A stretch of 15,358 nucleotides of DNA from Beroe ovata. Lineage: Eukaryota; Ctenophora; Nuda; Beroida; Beroidae. Shown here in pieces: positions 1 through 10,951 of the stretch. Below the pieces are notes generated by a model that worked only from the letters and a program-made list of their open reading frames with translations, was not told the origin of the DNA and searched no databases. A program made the translations under genes and the position numbers. Every line of letters begins with the position of its first letter. Position 1 is the stretch's first letter. The stretch is taken from positions 207,345-222,702 of the forward strand of contig CAMPET010000041.1 in the NCBI GenBank assembly GCA_946803715.1, given 5' to 3'.

Positions 1-394
1 TTCAATGCCATCAATGATTTCATGGATCAAGGCAGGATTAGATGTAATTCAAGAACAGACTGATGAACATTGTCATAGAATTGATTCAGCATTCAACAAA
101 CCATAACAAGTGAGTGGAATTCTGTAGTCAGAAGTTTGTGTCTGTCTACAAGTTAGTGCTCTGTTTCAAACAATGATAATGGCTCATTGTCAATGGTCAT
201 TGTAAATAGTCATTGAAAATAATCAATTTTTGAAACAGATACTAATGGTTTGTGATCCATGACCTCTATCATGTCATAATATATGATGCCTGATGGATGT
301 CCAGGACTCCATCTCCTTCTTATACCCCATATGGCATGATTCAAGTTGCCTGTGTTTTGTAGTTAATTTATCATGACCATTGTTTCTTACTGGG
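1..394. other. Intergenic AT-rich sequence
   Basis: No gene, RNA or splice-like exon is visible here. The only structure is a small inverted-repeat unit at 161-238, annotated separately. Confidence 0.6.
161..238. repeat. Small inverted-repeat unit with internal 13-14 bp tandem repeats
   Basis: The ends are exact inverse complements over 10 bases (CTGTTTCAAA at 161-170, TTTGAAACAG at 229-238). Similarity continues to about 15 of 17 bases. Inside, a 13-14 bp unit built on GGTCATTGTAAAT repeats about three times from 181 to 220, then decays. No target-site duplication is evident, so a mobile origin is only a possibility. Confidence 0.4.
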
Positions 395-1100
395 CCCTGA
401 ATCCTCATCTAATCTTCTCTCTGCCACTTCCCATGACCCAACTTGCTCCTCTTCTTGTTCAACCATCCTTCATTCTTATCACCCAACTTCTCCCAATCTG
501 CAGTCCCTCCCTAATAATCAATGTAGGTACTTCTTTATTATCCAACTCCTTCCTTCCATCTTTATCTAACTTCTCCAACTCCTCATTAAACTCCCTCCCT
601 CTATTCAATATCCCTCATTCCCATTCAACTTTTCTCCCTTTCCTCCTTGCCTGAAATCTCCCAAACCAAAATACCTCATCAACTATCTTCTTCACTCCCT
701 CCTCATTCGACTTTCCCCCTCTCATAGTTCAACGTTCACTCCTCCATCACTATCCAACTTTCCCTCCCTCTCATCCAACTCTCTCTACCACTCATTCAAC
801 TCCTCTCACTCCTTATCCAGCTTCCATCCTTCCTCCTTATCTAGCTTCTCTTCCTACCGATCCAATTTTTTCTATCACTATTCCCTCCTGATTCAACTTC
901 CACCTCTCCTCATTCAACCATCTCCCCTCTTTCCTCCTAAACCTAGCCTCTCTCCCTCTAATCTATCTTTTGTTCCGTCCTTCTCATCCAATTCCCCCCT
1001 CCCCATTCAACTTCTCCCGTCCCTCCTCATCTCACCTCGCTCCTCATTCAATTGTACCCTTCCTTCCTTATCCAACTTCAGCCCTCTTTCCTCATCAGCA
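395..1100. repeat. Pyrimidine-rich degenerate tandem array (block 1)
   Basis: The + strand is overwhelmingly C and T, organised as a degenerate unit of roughly 20-25 bases. Each unit combines CCTCCTCATC with CAACTT or CAACTTCTCC, recurring many times with indels. The open frames through this block (for example 373-654) have a repetitive S/L/P/F composition and are by-products of the CT bias. Such polypyrimidine-polypurine DNA can form triplex structures, but that is inference. Confidence 0.8.
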
Positions 1101-1394
1101 CAACCAAAGTGATGTCTTTTATAACTGAAGAAAGTACCTATATATTTGACAGTTGTGTTGTACAATAGTGAATGGTATTGTTAGGGAGGGGTCCCAAACC
1201 TCAAAACTGATTTGTGGAAAACTAAGGGATGAGGATGCGTTGATTCTCGATCGCCAATCTTCTTCACATGACTCACCAGATGGTGATTGACCAGCGAAAA
1301 CCATGATTCGACTAATGAACAATCAGATACGATGCTGGAAATGTCTGAAAATTTGGGACCCTTTCCCAGAAATACCATTCTCTATATACCTATA
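1101..1394. other. Unique spacer between the two pyrimidine arrays
   Basis: Base composition returns to mixed here, so the CT-rich array is split by non-repeat DNA. Overlapping short frames on both strands have no coding character and no splice sites around them. Nothing is recognised. Confidence 0.5.
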
Positions 1395-1935
1395 ATCCAA
1401 TCCAATTCAATTCATTCAACTTCTCCCCTCTCTCCTCATCTTAATTCTCCCCTCTCTCATTCAATTTCTCCCTAGTCTCCTCATTTAACTTCATAACTTC
1501 TCCCCTCCCTCTTCATCCAACATCTCCCCTCCCTCCTCATCCAATTTCTCCCTTCCTCCTCATCCATTTTTTCACCTCCCTCATCATCCAACTTTCCCCT
1601 CCCACCTTGAAACTTCCCACTTTCCCCCTCATGCAACTTCGCTCCCAGTCCTACTCATCTTATTTCTTCCACCTTTCCTGTTCCAACTTCCACCTATCTC
1701 ATTCAGCCATCTCCATTCTCCCCTCTTCCCCATCCATCTTTGTCTCCCTCCCTCCCTCCCATCTAACATCCGTTCCCTCCCTCACTACACTTTCCTCTTC
1801 TTCCAACTTTTCCCATGCCTTTCGGCAAAACTTCCCCCCTCCTCATTCAACCATCTTCCAACCGCTTCCATCACACCCCAACTATTTTTCCCCTGTCTCA
1901 AATCCCCCGTCCTTCTCCCTATACAATCCCCTTTA
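1395..1935. repeat. Pyrimidine-rich degenerate tandem array (block 2)
   Basis: This has the same strand, composition and unit as block 1: CCTCCTCATCCAA-type segments joined to CTTCTCCCCTC-type segments. Both blocks are therefore one family of degenerate minisatellite, either interrupted by the 1101-1394 segment or seeded twice. Long frames at 1607-1936 and 1815-2168 are low-complexity translations of it. Confidence 0.8.
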
Positions 1936-2690
1936 ATCAACTAGAATGTTCCTTATCAATGTTTGCTGGTCAAATCATTATTCCACAGGTTGTACCTACG
2001 GGCTCATGGCTGACTGAAAATGATCATGGAAGTGTGTTAGCTTGGAACTTTGTTATGAAAAGCATCCTGCTACAATGTACACTCATTTTTCATTCCTTAG
2101 TCAATACTGACTGTTTTGATATGCATTTGTCGAGGTTCGAGATATTTCAAAAGTTTCTGTATGGTTAATGACTGTATGGTTAATAATGGTTTTCTGTATG
2201 GTTTTCCTTTATTATTCGAGAGAGGTACGAGGTAGGTATTCAGGGATCTTTATTGATGGATGATGATTGATTAATATGTTGTCTATTCCATTTTGTTTTA
2301 TCGATCAAATAAGACGCCTGTTATTGTCTCATTCAAACTTCAATCGATCATTGGTCACAAATAATAGCAAACCATGATCTACAGTAATAGAAGATAACTA
2401 CAATGAAGAGTTCTTTTCAACACCATTCAGACAGCCGATTTCAATTTCAACAATTTCAGTTTGGGGCAAAATGTCACAAAATCGCTCTAGGCGCGTTCTC
2501 CGAATGACAAAATGATGTACAAAGCACACAATTTTAACAGTAACTGTGTCAGAGACTCCGTAGAATTCTACTTTCTCAGTGGTTTGGCAAGATTCCAAAG
2601 CATTTATATGGCTGTACTACAGGCTTTTTGACGATTTCTTCACTTCATCATCATCCAGACATCCTGTAGACATAGAATGACATTCAGAAA
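1936..2690. other. Unannotated AT-rich sequence
   Basis: No coding potential, RNA gene or clear repeat is seen. GGTTAATG/GGTTAATA-type words recur around 2160-2205. A 66-codon frame at 2398-2598 on the minus strand has no recognisable domain. Confidence 0.45.
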
Positions 2691-3260
2691 ATTTACGGCG
2701 CGCTGAAATAACGCGCGACAGTACCAATAATTAATGGTTTCAGTCGCGAATTTCGAAAAACCTACTCATCTTTGACGGTCGATTTGACAATGTTCCGCGC
2801 TTTTCCGCGGATCCAATTTAATTGAATCTTGAAGAAGAAAGCCTGAACTGAAAGATGGTATAAGTCTCAGCTCTGGAACTCTTGGTAACCAATTAGTAAA
2901 AACGGCCTGAAAATAGCCTAACTTTGGAGCCTCCAAAACAGTACTTTACTTCATTCGATCGAGATATTCTACATACGGCTGTAATCTGCAATCCAAGCTG
3001 AACAAAAATAACCGCACTTCGGTGACGAAATGCGATCAAAACATAACAAAACATATCGTTGAAGAGGGGGCACTTTTCAGAATCGCGCGCAACGCAAATT
3101 TTGCCTGCGTCCGCATTTCGCGAAACTGGCCTATAGTGGGCCATCAACAGACCTGATTTGCAATTCTGCAATTTNGTCGAGATATGAAGACTTGCTCCTA
3201 CGCGAGCGGCGGTAAAAATGGGCGTGGCCCTAGCACCCCCATGACGTCGATTCATCAAAC
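2691..3260. promoter_or_regulatory. CpG-richer block with promoter-like motifs (tentative)
   Basis: CpG-containing words are much denser here than in the flanks. Visible motif matches are TTTTCCGCGG at 2801-2810 (E2F-like), GGGCGTGGCC at 3220-3229 (KLF/Sp-like) and TGACGTCG at 3242-3249 (CRE-like). It lies about 2.3 kb upstream of the acceptor-like site preceding the Rab1 start codon, so it could be the Rab1 promoter and first non-coding exon. A single N at 3175 marks an uncertain base or a join. The 131-codon minus-strand frame at 2893-3288 spans the N and has no recognisable domain. An old transposon with high GC is an alternative. Confidence 0.22.
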
Positions 3261-3408
3261 GGCAGTTAATTATTTTGATTAAGGACACTTAGAACTACCC
3301 AAAACCGTTGAGAAACTTTGTCCACTCGGAAATTGCATACTGATACTGACTATGGCTGGGCTACTGGAGTATAGGGAGCTGGAGTCGATCAGTACCGAGT
3401 AAATGTAT

Positions 3409-3519
3409 TTTGTCAGATGTTACAATTACATTATTACTATTAGTACCTGACCTAGTGACCTGTTTCTCGTGCGCGAGATAGATCAGAAACAGGTCATGGG
3501 TCAGGTAACATCTGACAAA
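3409..3519. mobile_element. Short inverted-repeat element (MITE-like), copy with internal insertion
   Basis: The terminal inverted repeats are TTTGTCAGATGTTAC at 3409-3423 and its exact complement at 3505-3519. Nested inside is a hairpin with TGACCTGTTTCTCG against CAGAAACAGGTCA. The left terminus is broken by about 22 extra bases between GTCAGATGTTAC and CTGACC, compared with the intact right terminus. There is no coding capacity and no clear target-site duplication. The family is the same as the elements at 3573, 4056, 10129 and 10238. Confidence 0.7.
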
Positions 3520-3572
3520 TGAGCAATCCTACTAAGTTGACATGACGCACGCGCAAAGCTCGTAGAATTTCT

Positions 3573-3906
3573 TTGTCAGATGTTATGTTCCCGTGCTGCG
3601 CGGCGTGATCTGACTCAAATACTCCGCAGCTGCACTTGCACTGCGCGTCTCCACTCTCCGTGGTGGTGGTCCTTTCAATTCTACGACTTTTTAGTTCACT
3701 GAGTAGGATAGGGCGCGCGTCGATCGACAACGCGCGCGTGTGCACACGTTGCGCGCGGCGCCCCTGTTCTACACAGTGAGCTGTGCTGAAAAGTCCTAAC
3801 CACGGAGACGCGCAGCGAGCGCGGAGTATTTGGGTCACGCAGCGGAAACACGCGCGAATTAATGAAGGCGCCGCGCGCAAGAAACAGGTAAGGTAACATC
3901 TGACAA
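3573..3906. mobile_element. Foldback element of the same family, 334 bp
   Basis: It starts TTGTCAGATGTTA and ends TAACATCTGACAA. The halves are imperfect inverted copies of one another: GACTCAAATACTCCGC at 3612-3627 mirrors GCGGAGTATTTGGGTC in the right half (from 3821), and the segments GCGCGTCTCC...CCGTGG and TAGTTCACTGAGTAG also have counterparts. The centre is an extremely CpG-rich stretch (about 3712-3765). Flanking octamers GAATTTCT (3565-3572) and CAATTTCT (3907-3914) match at 7 of 8 positions and may be a decayed target-site duplication. The 128-codon minus-strand frame at 3494-3880 is an artefact of this element. Confidence 0.7.
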
Positions 3907-3918
3907 CAATTTCTCAAC

Positions 3919-4015
3919 TTGTAGGATTTCACCCTACCCTTGCTGGCGGGATTTTATCCCTGGCAAGGGGCGGATTGAAAATCGCGCGCACCGATGGTAG
4001 GGTAAAATCCTACAA
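3919..4015. mobile_element. 97-bp MITE with TTGTAGG termini and 9-bp target-site duplication
   Basis: The terminal inverted repeats of about 20 bases are TTGTAGGATTTCACCCTACC at the left and its near-complement at 3996-4015. Both sides are flanked by TTTCTCAAC (3910-3918 and 4016-4024), a perfect 9-bp duplication. Because neighbouring bases also agree, 8-11 bp cannot be excluded. Internal sequence is non-coding and carries CGCGCGC. A duplication of this length is typical of Mutator-like transposons (8-11 bp), but no transposase is present to confirm the superfamily. Confidence 0.8.
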
Positions 4016-4055
4016 TTTCTCAACTCGTGCTACCCTGGCCTGGCTTGCGATATTA

Positions 4056-4186
4056 TTGCCAGATTTGTCAGATTTTATCTGACCTCTGTTTCTCGTGCGC
4101 GCGCCTTCATCGAATGCCTTCGATGAAGACGCGCGCGCAAGAAACAGGTCAGGTAAGATCTGACAATGCCAGATAACATCCGGCAA
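4056..4186. mobile_element. 131-bp nested MITE/hairpin with 8-9 bp target-site duplication
   Basis: The outer ends are TTGCCAGAT and ATCCGGCAA, flanked by CGATATTA at 4048-4055 and 4187-4194 (nine bases, CGATATTAT, if one T is shared). Inside is a second inverted repeat from 4065 to 4166 that starts TTGTCAGAT and ends ATCTGACAA. It folds as a long hairpin with arms of about 50 bases and a loop near 4115. The stem includes CTGTTTCTCG, the CGCGCGC run and CTTCATCGAA against TTCGATGAAG. The architecture suggests terminal duplication or one element inserted in another. Confidence 0.8.
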
Positions 4187-4328
4187 CGATATTATGCCCC
4201 TGGCGCTTGCAATTGTAATTTACCTCTAATGTAACGCGAGGAACAGATCTTGTCATATTAATATAATTATAGCATATGACAATCAAGAAGCAAGGAGGAA
4301 AAATATACACATTTATTAACCATTAACC

Positions 4329-4404
4329 GTCTACTATGTTGACTACTGTTTATTCTGTGGACTACTGTCTACTATGTTGATTACTGTCCTTATTAACTGT
4401 AATT
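4329..4404. repeat. 19-bp tandem repeat, about 3.5 copies
   Basis: Copies begin at 4329, 4348, 4367 and 4386, on a strict 19-base period. The first is GTCTACTATGTTGACTACT, the second has several changes, the third differs by one base, and the fourth is largely decayed. Confidence 0.75.
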
Positions 4405-4498
4405 TATCTTCAACCTATTGGGCAGCGGACTCCTTAGCAAAAAGGTGGTGTTTTTGTGTGATCAAGATTGTGTTGAATAATTTTTTAGAAAATTGGGA

Positions 4499-4545
4499 TG
4501 GTTTCATACCATAAATATCATCTTATCTTATCTTATCCTGATCCT
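4499..4545 (+). mobile_element. Probable 3' tail of a non-LTR retroelement or SINE
   Basis: A short stem-loop TGGTTTCATACCA (4499-4511) is followed by a pentanucleotide run based on TTATC (about 4518-4540). A TGGT...ACCA hairpin followed by a simple-repeat tail is the usual 3' end of several non-LTR families. A second, similar end lies at 4959-4998. No body of the element is recognisable, so it is probably a severely truncated copy. Confidence 0.45.
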
Positions 4546-4958
4546 CAATAAACAACGTGACGCACCTCACCCTACCTGAAACAATTACTTAAAGCCAAAG
4601 CCCTGATGCGCAAGTGTACGTGTACTCCCAACTTTACAACAAGTGACTCTTTATAGATGCTAATTTTCCTTTTAAAATATATAGCTAATGTTATCGGTTA
4701 TGACTGAAGAATAAGTGAATGAAAGGAGCCGGATATATTTACATTTTCCTTGTATTAATCATTGTGATATTGTTACTTATGTCGTAAAAGTGGTTATGTA
4801 ATGAGAGGAGCTAAAATGAAGTGCTATGCTATTAGCAATATTTATAGTGTGTGTTGTACTTTTGGTGACTGGACACCTTCACAGATTAAGGTGGCCTATT
4901 CTACTGGATTAATAATAATACTGGATTAATGATTTTTGTAAAGCCTCTATAATAGTGA

Positions 4959-4998
4959 TGGTTGAATACCATAATTTATTCTATTCTCTTCTATTATT
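4959..4998 (+). mobile_element. Second retroelement-like 3' tail
   Basis: TGGTTGAATACCA (4959-4971) followed by a degenerate TTCTA repeat mirrors the arrangement at 4499-4545. Stem, loop length and adjacent ATAAWT sequence are shared between the two, while the tail unit differs. No coding body precedes it. Confidence 0.45.
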
Positions 4999-5084
4999 CA
5001 GCAATTGAATTCTGAATCTATTATTTTGGCACATATATTATTGATATGTGGAATTATTCTGGCACATAAACATTTTCTTTGTAA

Positions 5085-5252
5085 ATGTACATCTGTGCCA
5101 CTGAAGCGGAGAATCAACCAGATATGTTGCTGGACCAAAAAATCAGTCAAGTGATTGCAGAATCTGCTCTAGCATCATTGCCATCTTTACTTGAAGTGAA
5201 CAAGCATTTAGTCTTTATTGGAGACTATAAAGTAAACTGCCTTATACTATAG
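5085..5252 (+). pseudogene. Coding-like 55-codon frame, faint resemblance to a helicase motif II-III region
   Basis: The ATG at 5085 is directly preceded by an in-frame TAA and opens a frame to TAG at 5250-5252. The translation looks more protein-like than its surroundings: a mixed, charged sequence around ENQPDMLLDQKISQ, then IAESALASLPSLLE and KHLVFIGDYK. Superfamily-1 helicases have a DEA(S/A) Walker B motif, then about 20 residues, then LIGDxxQL. The order and spacing fit, but the Walker B acidic pair (here AES) and the motif III glutamine are missing. A GT (GTAAAC) follows GDYK at 5231, so an exon ending there is conceivable. It may be a decayed helicase fragment, an exon of an unseen gene, or chance. 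Confidence 0.2.
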
Positions 5253-5548
5253 ATTGTCCTTATTTGTCCTCTTTGATCTCCCTTGATCTTGAGTTGAATC
5301 AAATTTCAACCAGCAACCTAGTTCCTATGGTGGTCATGTTTTGCTATAGCTTGAAGTCTTGTAGCTTTTTGATGGTAATCTTTGCTTAACCAAATACCTC
5401 TGATTCATTAGTGAGCTTGAGTTGGTTAGTTCCATTCCAATGTTGGAGGTTGGCGGGTCATCTATTGTTCATAAACAATCCATTTTTCATGCACAATCCA
5501 TTTTTCATATGCTCTAATAATTGTGTAAATTGTTTATTTCTCCTTTAG
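5253..5548. other. Region immediately upstream of the Rab1 start exon
   Basis: AT-rich, with a CCAAT at about 5435-5439 but no TATA box or CpG-rich core. Two copies of ACAATCCATTTTTCAT (5475-5490 and 5493-5508) lie at an 18-base period. It ends in a polypyrimidine tract and AG at 5547-5548, which looks like a 3' splice site. This region is therefore more likely an intron end than a promoter. Confidence 0.4.
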
Positions 5549-5572
5549 CCACGCTAACTGTCCAGTGGCGAT
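5549..5572 (+). other. Rab1 5' UTR segment and acceptor-like boundary
   Basis: The sequence before 5549 reads TGTTTATTTCTCCTTTAG, a good pyrimidine tract plus AG. Only 24 bases then separate it from the ATG at 5573. This implies either a cis-spliced upstream non-coding exon or a spliced-leader trans-splice acceptor. Neither the upstream exon nor a leader is visible, so transcription initiation close by remains a third option. Confidence 0.5.
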
Positions 5573-8718
<3,146 letters not shown>

Positions 8719-8787
8719 GATCGATCGTCCTTCCGATTCCCGCTGGCTGGGGAAAACCACGAGTTGTGTTGAATGTTGTGCCATGTG

Positions 8788-8892
8788 ATTGCACGTGCAA
8801 TGTCAAGTGACTGCACGTGCAATAGCATGTACTGCATGTGCATTGTAACTGCTCGTGTTATAACGTGCAGTGACGTGTGACTTGCACGTGCC
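8788..8892. repeat. Cluster of palindromic GCACGTGC-type units in the Rab1 3' UTR
   Basis: ATTGCACGTGCAAT (8788-8801) is a perfect 14-base palindrome. About 22 bases later comes CTGCACGTGCAAT (8811-8823), then CTGCATGTGCATT (8832-8844), a degenerate TGCTCGTG/ACGTGCAG/GACGTG stretch, and CTTGCACGTGCC (8881-8892). As DNA these are E-box-like sites; as RNA each could form a small hairpin. Confidence 0.75.
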
Positions 8893-9572
8893 ACGTTTGG
8901 GTAACGAGTTTGCTCATGTGTAATCGCATGACATTCTGTTTTCGCCTGATTTAGATATTATAGTAGACGATGGCTAGATGCTACACTGAAGTGATCCTTG
9001 TCACACAATTCTAATTTTAGTAACTTCCAATTAAGATTGATTCTTTGAAATCAGTTTTTGTTGTCTTTTCACAATATTATTAGAATTCTACGTGCCAAGG
9101 GTTAAATGATCCGTTTAACAGCAACGCACAACTCGATGTGATGCAAATTTTGCGTTTTGTTGAACTTAAATATGTTTGCCTTCATAATGGGTATAGCATA
9201 CTAGTCCGAAAATTTCAGAATTGTAAAAGATTTTTCGTGAAACAATGATTTTGCGACGCGTCGGATGTTCATTCATTTTCTGAGTTCATGCCAGACAATT
9301 GGCGGTTTTGCGACAGTTTTACCTTCCGTCTAGTGTATTATAAAAGCTTGAGTCATTGTGAAAATATGTATAGTTGCAATAGTCAAACGATAATGAATAT
9401 AATATACTTCCTATTCAGAATTATACTTAAATGTTATTAGCACTTGATTATGTTTCGACTTAATGACGAATTTGATTATTTGGGTTTTCGCGGAACTTTC
9501 ATGCCCTAGTTTTCAAGAGTCATTGGCAGGAGAGGCCAAATAGATAGGATACCTTAACTTTAAGCTAATCAT

Positions 9573-9578
9573 AATAAA
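9573..9578 (+). terminator. Possible upstream polyadenylation signal for Rab1
   Basis: AATAAA in ATAATAAACC, about 850 bases after the stop. Downstream sequence (CTTCAGTTATCTCTGTT) is moderately U-rich. It may give a shorter 3' UTR. Confidence 0.4.
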
Positions 9579-9718
9579 CCCTTCAGTTATCTCTGTTAAA
9601 TCACGATGGCAAATAATAGCACGGCCCAGCGTACACATTTGAGGTGGAGTTTGCGAGTTGGAATGTTAAATTTGTTTGTTTTAATGTGTACCGTGCGTGT
9701 ATTGATCCAAATTTTATA

Positions 9719-9724
9719 AATAAA
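9719..9724 (+). terminator. Probable main polyadenylation signal for Rab1
   Basis: AATAAA in TTATAAATAAACC, followed within 20-45 bases by GT/T-rich sequence (TTTGTCTATC and GTTATGTGAAGTTTGG), the usual downstream element pattern. It is the last such signal before the repeat cluster. Confidence 0.55.
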
Positions 9725-9918
9725 CCTTGGCTCGATTAACTTTGTCTATCAATTCGTTATGTGAAGTTTGGATTCTATGGTTTCATTTGTTGTTTCAAAC
9801 CTATAGGTTTAAACTTATTAGTTAGAAAAATACTGGTCTCTGGATTGAATTACACTCAATACTGCCCTGCCATGTATCTACCAATACCATTCGTATGCGA
9901 CACTTTCTAAGCCCCAAT

Positions 9919-10128
9919 TCTACTCAGTGAACTGAAAAGGAGACCGGCCAAACCACGGAGACCTAGATTAGCTGGCAGCGCGCGCGGAGTATTTGGGTCA
10001 CGCAGCGCGGGATCGGAACACTGAAAAGTCGAAAAAAGGAGACACGCGGAGCTGGAGTATTTGGGTCACGCAGTGCGGGAACACGTGCACGCTTGTCGGG
10101 CAATGCCAGACCGCTAATGCATTGCCAA
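9919..10128. mobile_element. Fragment of the foldback family with two tandem internal modules
   Basis: TCTACTCAGTGAACTGAAAA and CCACGGAGAC match the right half of the 3573-3906 element. The module GCGGAGTATTTGGGTCACGC occurs at 9984-10003 and again, slightly changed, at 10052-10071, each preceded by GGAGAC-type sequence and followed by a GCGGGA-containing segment. Outer termini are not intact here. The block passes directly into the hairpin at 10129. Confidence 0.65.
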
Positions 10129-10203
10129 TTGCCGGATGTTATCTGTACACTGTTTCTTGCGCGCGGCGCGCGCGAGAAACTGAGGTCAGATAAAATCTGA
10201 CAA
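10129..10203. mobile_element. 75-bp MITE hairpin with mixed termini
   Basis: It begins TTGCCGGATGTTATCTG and ends CAGATAAAATCTGACAA. Between them the arms CACTGTTTCTTGCGCGCG and CGCGCGAGAAACTGAGG pair. The left end is of the GCCGGAT type and the right of the GTCAGAT type, so the copy is chimeric or the family is diverging. No target-site duplication was found. Confidence 0.7.
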
Positions 10204-10237
10204 CGCGCGGAGTATTTTGGTCACGTAGTGCGGGAAC

Positions 10238-10348
10238 AATCTGACATTTGTTTCTTGCAAATGCGCTTGCGCCTTTTTCGCCTGTTTCGGCCTAGTTGAT
10301 GAAGGTGCGCGCGCGAGAAACAGAGGCCGGTCAGATAAAATCTGACAA
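10238..10348. mobile_element. MITE hairpin of the same family, degenerate left end
   Basis: The right end is intact (GTCAGATAAAATCTGAC at 10330-10346, then AA). The left end is reduced to CAATCTGACATTTGTTTCTTGC. Internal arms again use TTTCTTGC...GCGC against GCGCGCGAGAAACAGAGG. A further copy of the module, GCGGAGTATTTTGGTCACG, lies just before it at 10207-10225. Confidence 0.65.
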
Positions 10349-10447
10349 AGGTTTACCGCCTTCGAAGGCTGACGGGATTTATATTTTTTTCGCACACCCG
10401 ACATGAGATGAGGGATGATATCTGGCCACTATTAATTCTCACGTAGT

Positions 10448-10890
10448 AATTATGGTAGACAGGCACCTGCTATTAATTTGTTGTGCTTCGCAATCAGCAC
10501 GAATGAACCTGAAAAGAAATGATTTTACTACTTAGTACTTATAATTGGTACTCATATATATGCTTTAGATATTGGTACTCATATATATGTATTTGAGAAA
10601 AGCAACTCGTCTGACTTTGTCATGTCCTGGTTGTAGTATGAAAAGTTCGAAAGAATAAAGCCATATATGTATGTATTTCTGTCTGGTTCCTCCTTATATA
10701 CTACAGGTCTCAAGATCTGACATTCTAACACCACTTGGTACCCAATCAAGAATGCTGAATGTTTGTGTCCATAACACCACTCGAAGATTTGCACCTCTGA
10801 CACCACTTGGGAATTAGAAGCATATAGATTACTTAACTACTACCAACACTTCAACTGATAAAACTATCAGTCCTGCTAGTATGGGTCCTG
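10448..10890. repeat. Segmental direct duplication, copy A
   Basis: AATTATGGTAGACAGGCAC through CTAGTATGGGTCCTG is repeated almost base for base at 10951-11418. Copy A has an extra ~27 bases from a local duplication of GGTACTCATATATAT (near 10550-10586). A 75-codon minus-strand frame inside is duplicated in copy B, but most base changes between the copies alter residues, so it is not called as a gene. Confidence 0.9.
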
Positions 10891-10951
10891 NGCCTTCGAT
10901 GAAGGCGCGCGCTCCGCGCGCAACAAACAGTGGACAGATAACATCCGGCAA
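10891..10951. mobile_element. Right half of a MITE between the two duplicated copies
   Basis: After a single N at 10891 comes GCCTTCGATGAAGGCGCGCG and then an end GATAACATCCGGCAA at 10951. This equals the right arm of the 4056-4186 element. The left half is missing exactly at the N, so the truncation may be real or an assembly join. Confidence 0.7.

Larger units (their letters stand above)
4187..5084. other. AT-rich intergenic DNA with small repeats
   Basis: No gene is seen. Minor structure includes an inverted repeat TTGTCATAT (4250-4258) / ATATGACAA (4274-4282), a duplicated ACTGGATTAAT near 4898-4928, and a repeated TTATTTTGGCACATA / TTATTCTGGCACATA around 5021-5067. The tandem repeat and the two retroelement-like tails in this interval are listed separately. 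Confidence 0.5.
8719..9745 (+). other. RAB1: Rab1 3' UTR
   Basis: AT-rich sequence from the Rab1 stop to just past the second AATAAA. It contains no open frame of note. Its start carries the palindromic CACGTG-type cluster at 8788-8892. The mRNA end is inferred from polyadenylation signals only. Confidence 0.65.

Noticed and set aside
373-2168. Open frames of 93, 109 and 117 codons on the + strand
   Set aside because: They run through the pyrimidine-rich arrays; their S/P/L/F composition follows the CT bias and no domain or splice context is seen.
2893-3288. 131-codon minus-strand frame, the longest in the window
   Set aside because: It crosses an N, shows no recognisable domain or supporting splice sites, and lies in CpG-rich DNA where stops are rarer.
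3494-3932. Minus-strand frames of 128 and 78 codons rich in R, A and C
   Set aside because: They coincide with the CpG-rich foldback element and its inverted arms.
4065-4166. microRNA precursor
   Set aside because: The near-complete ~100-base hairpin is explained as a MITE with sibling copies; no evidence of Drosha/Dicer-type processing can be seen.
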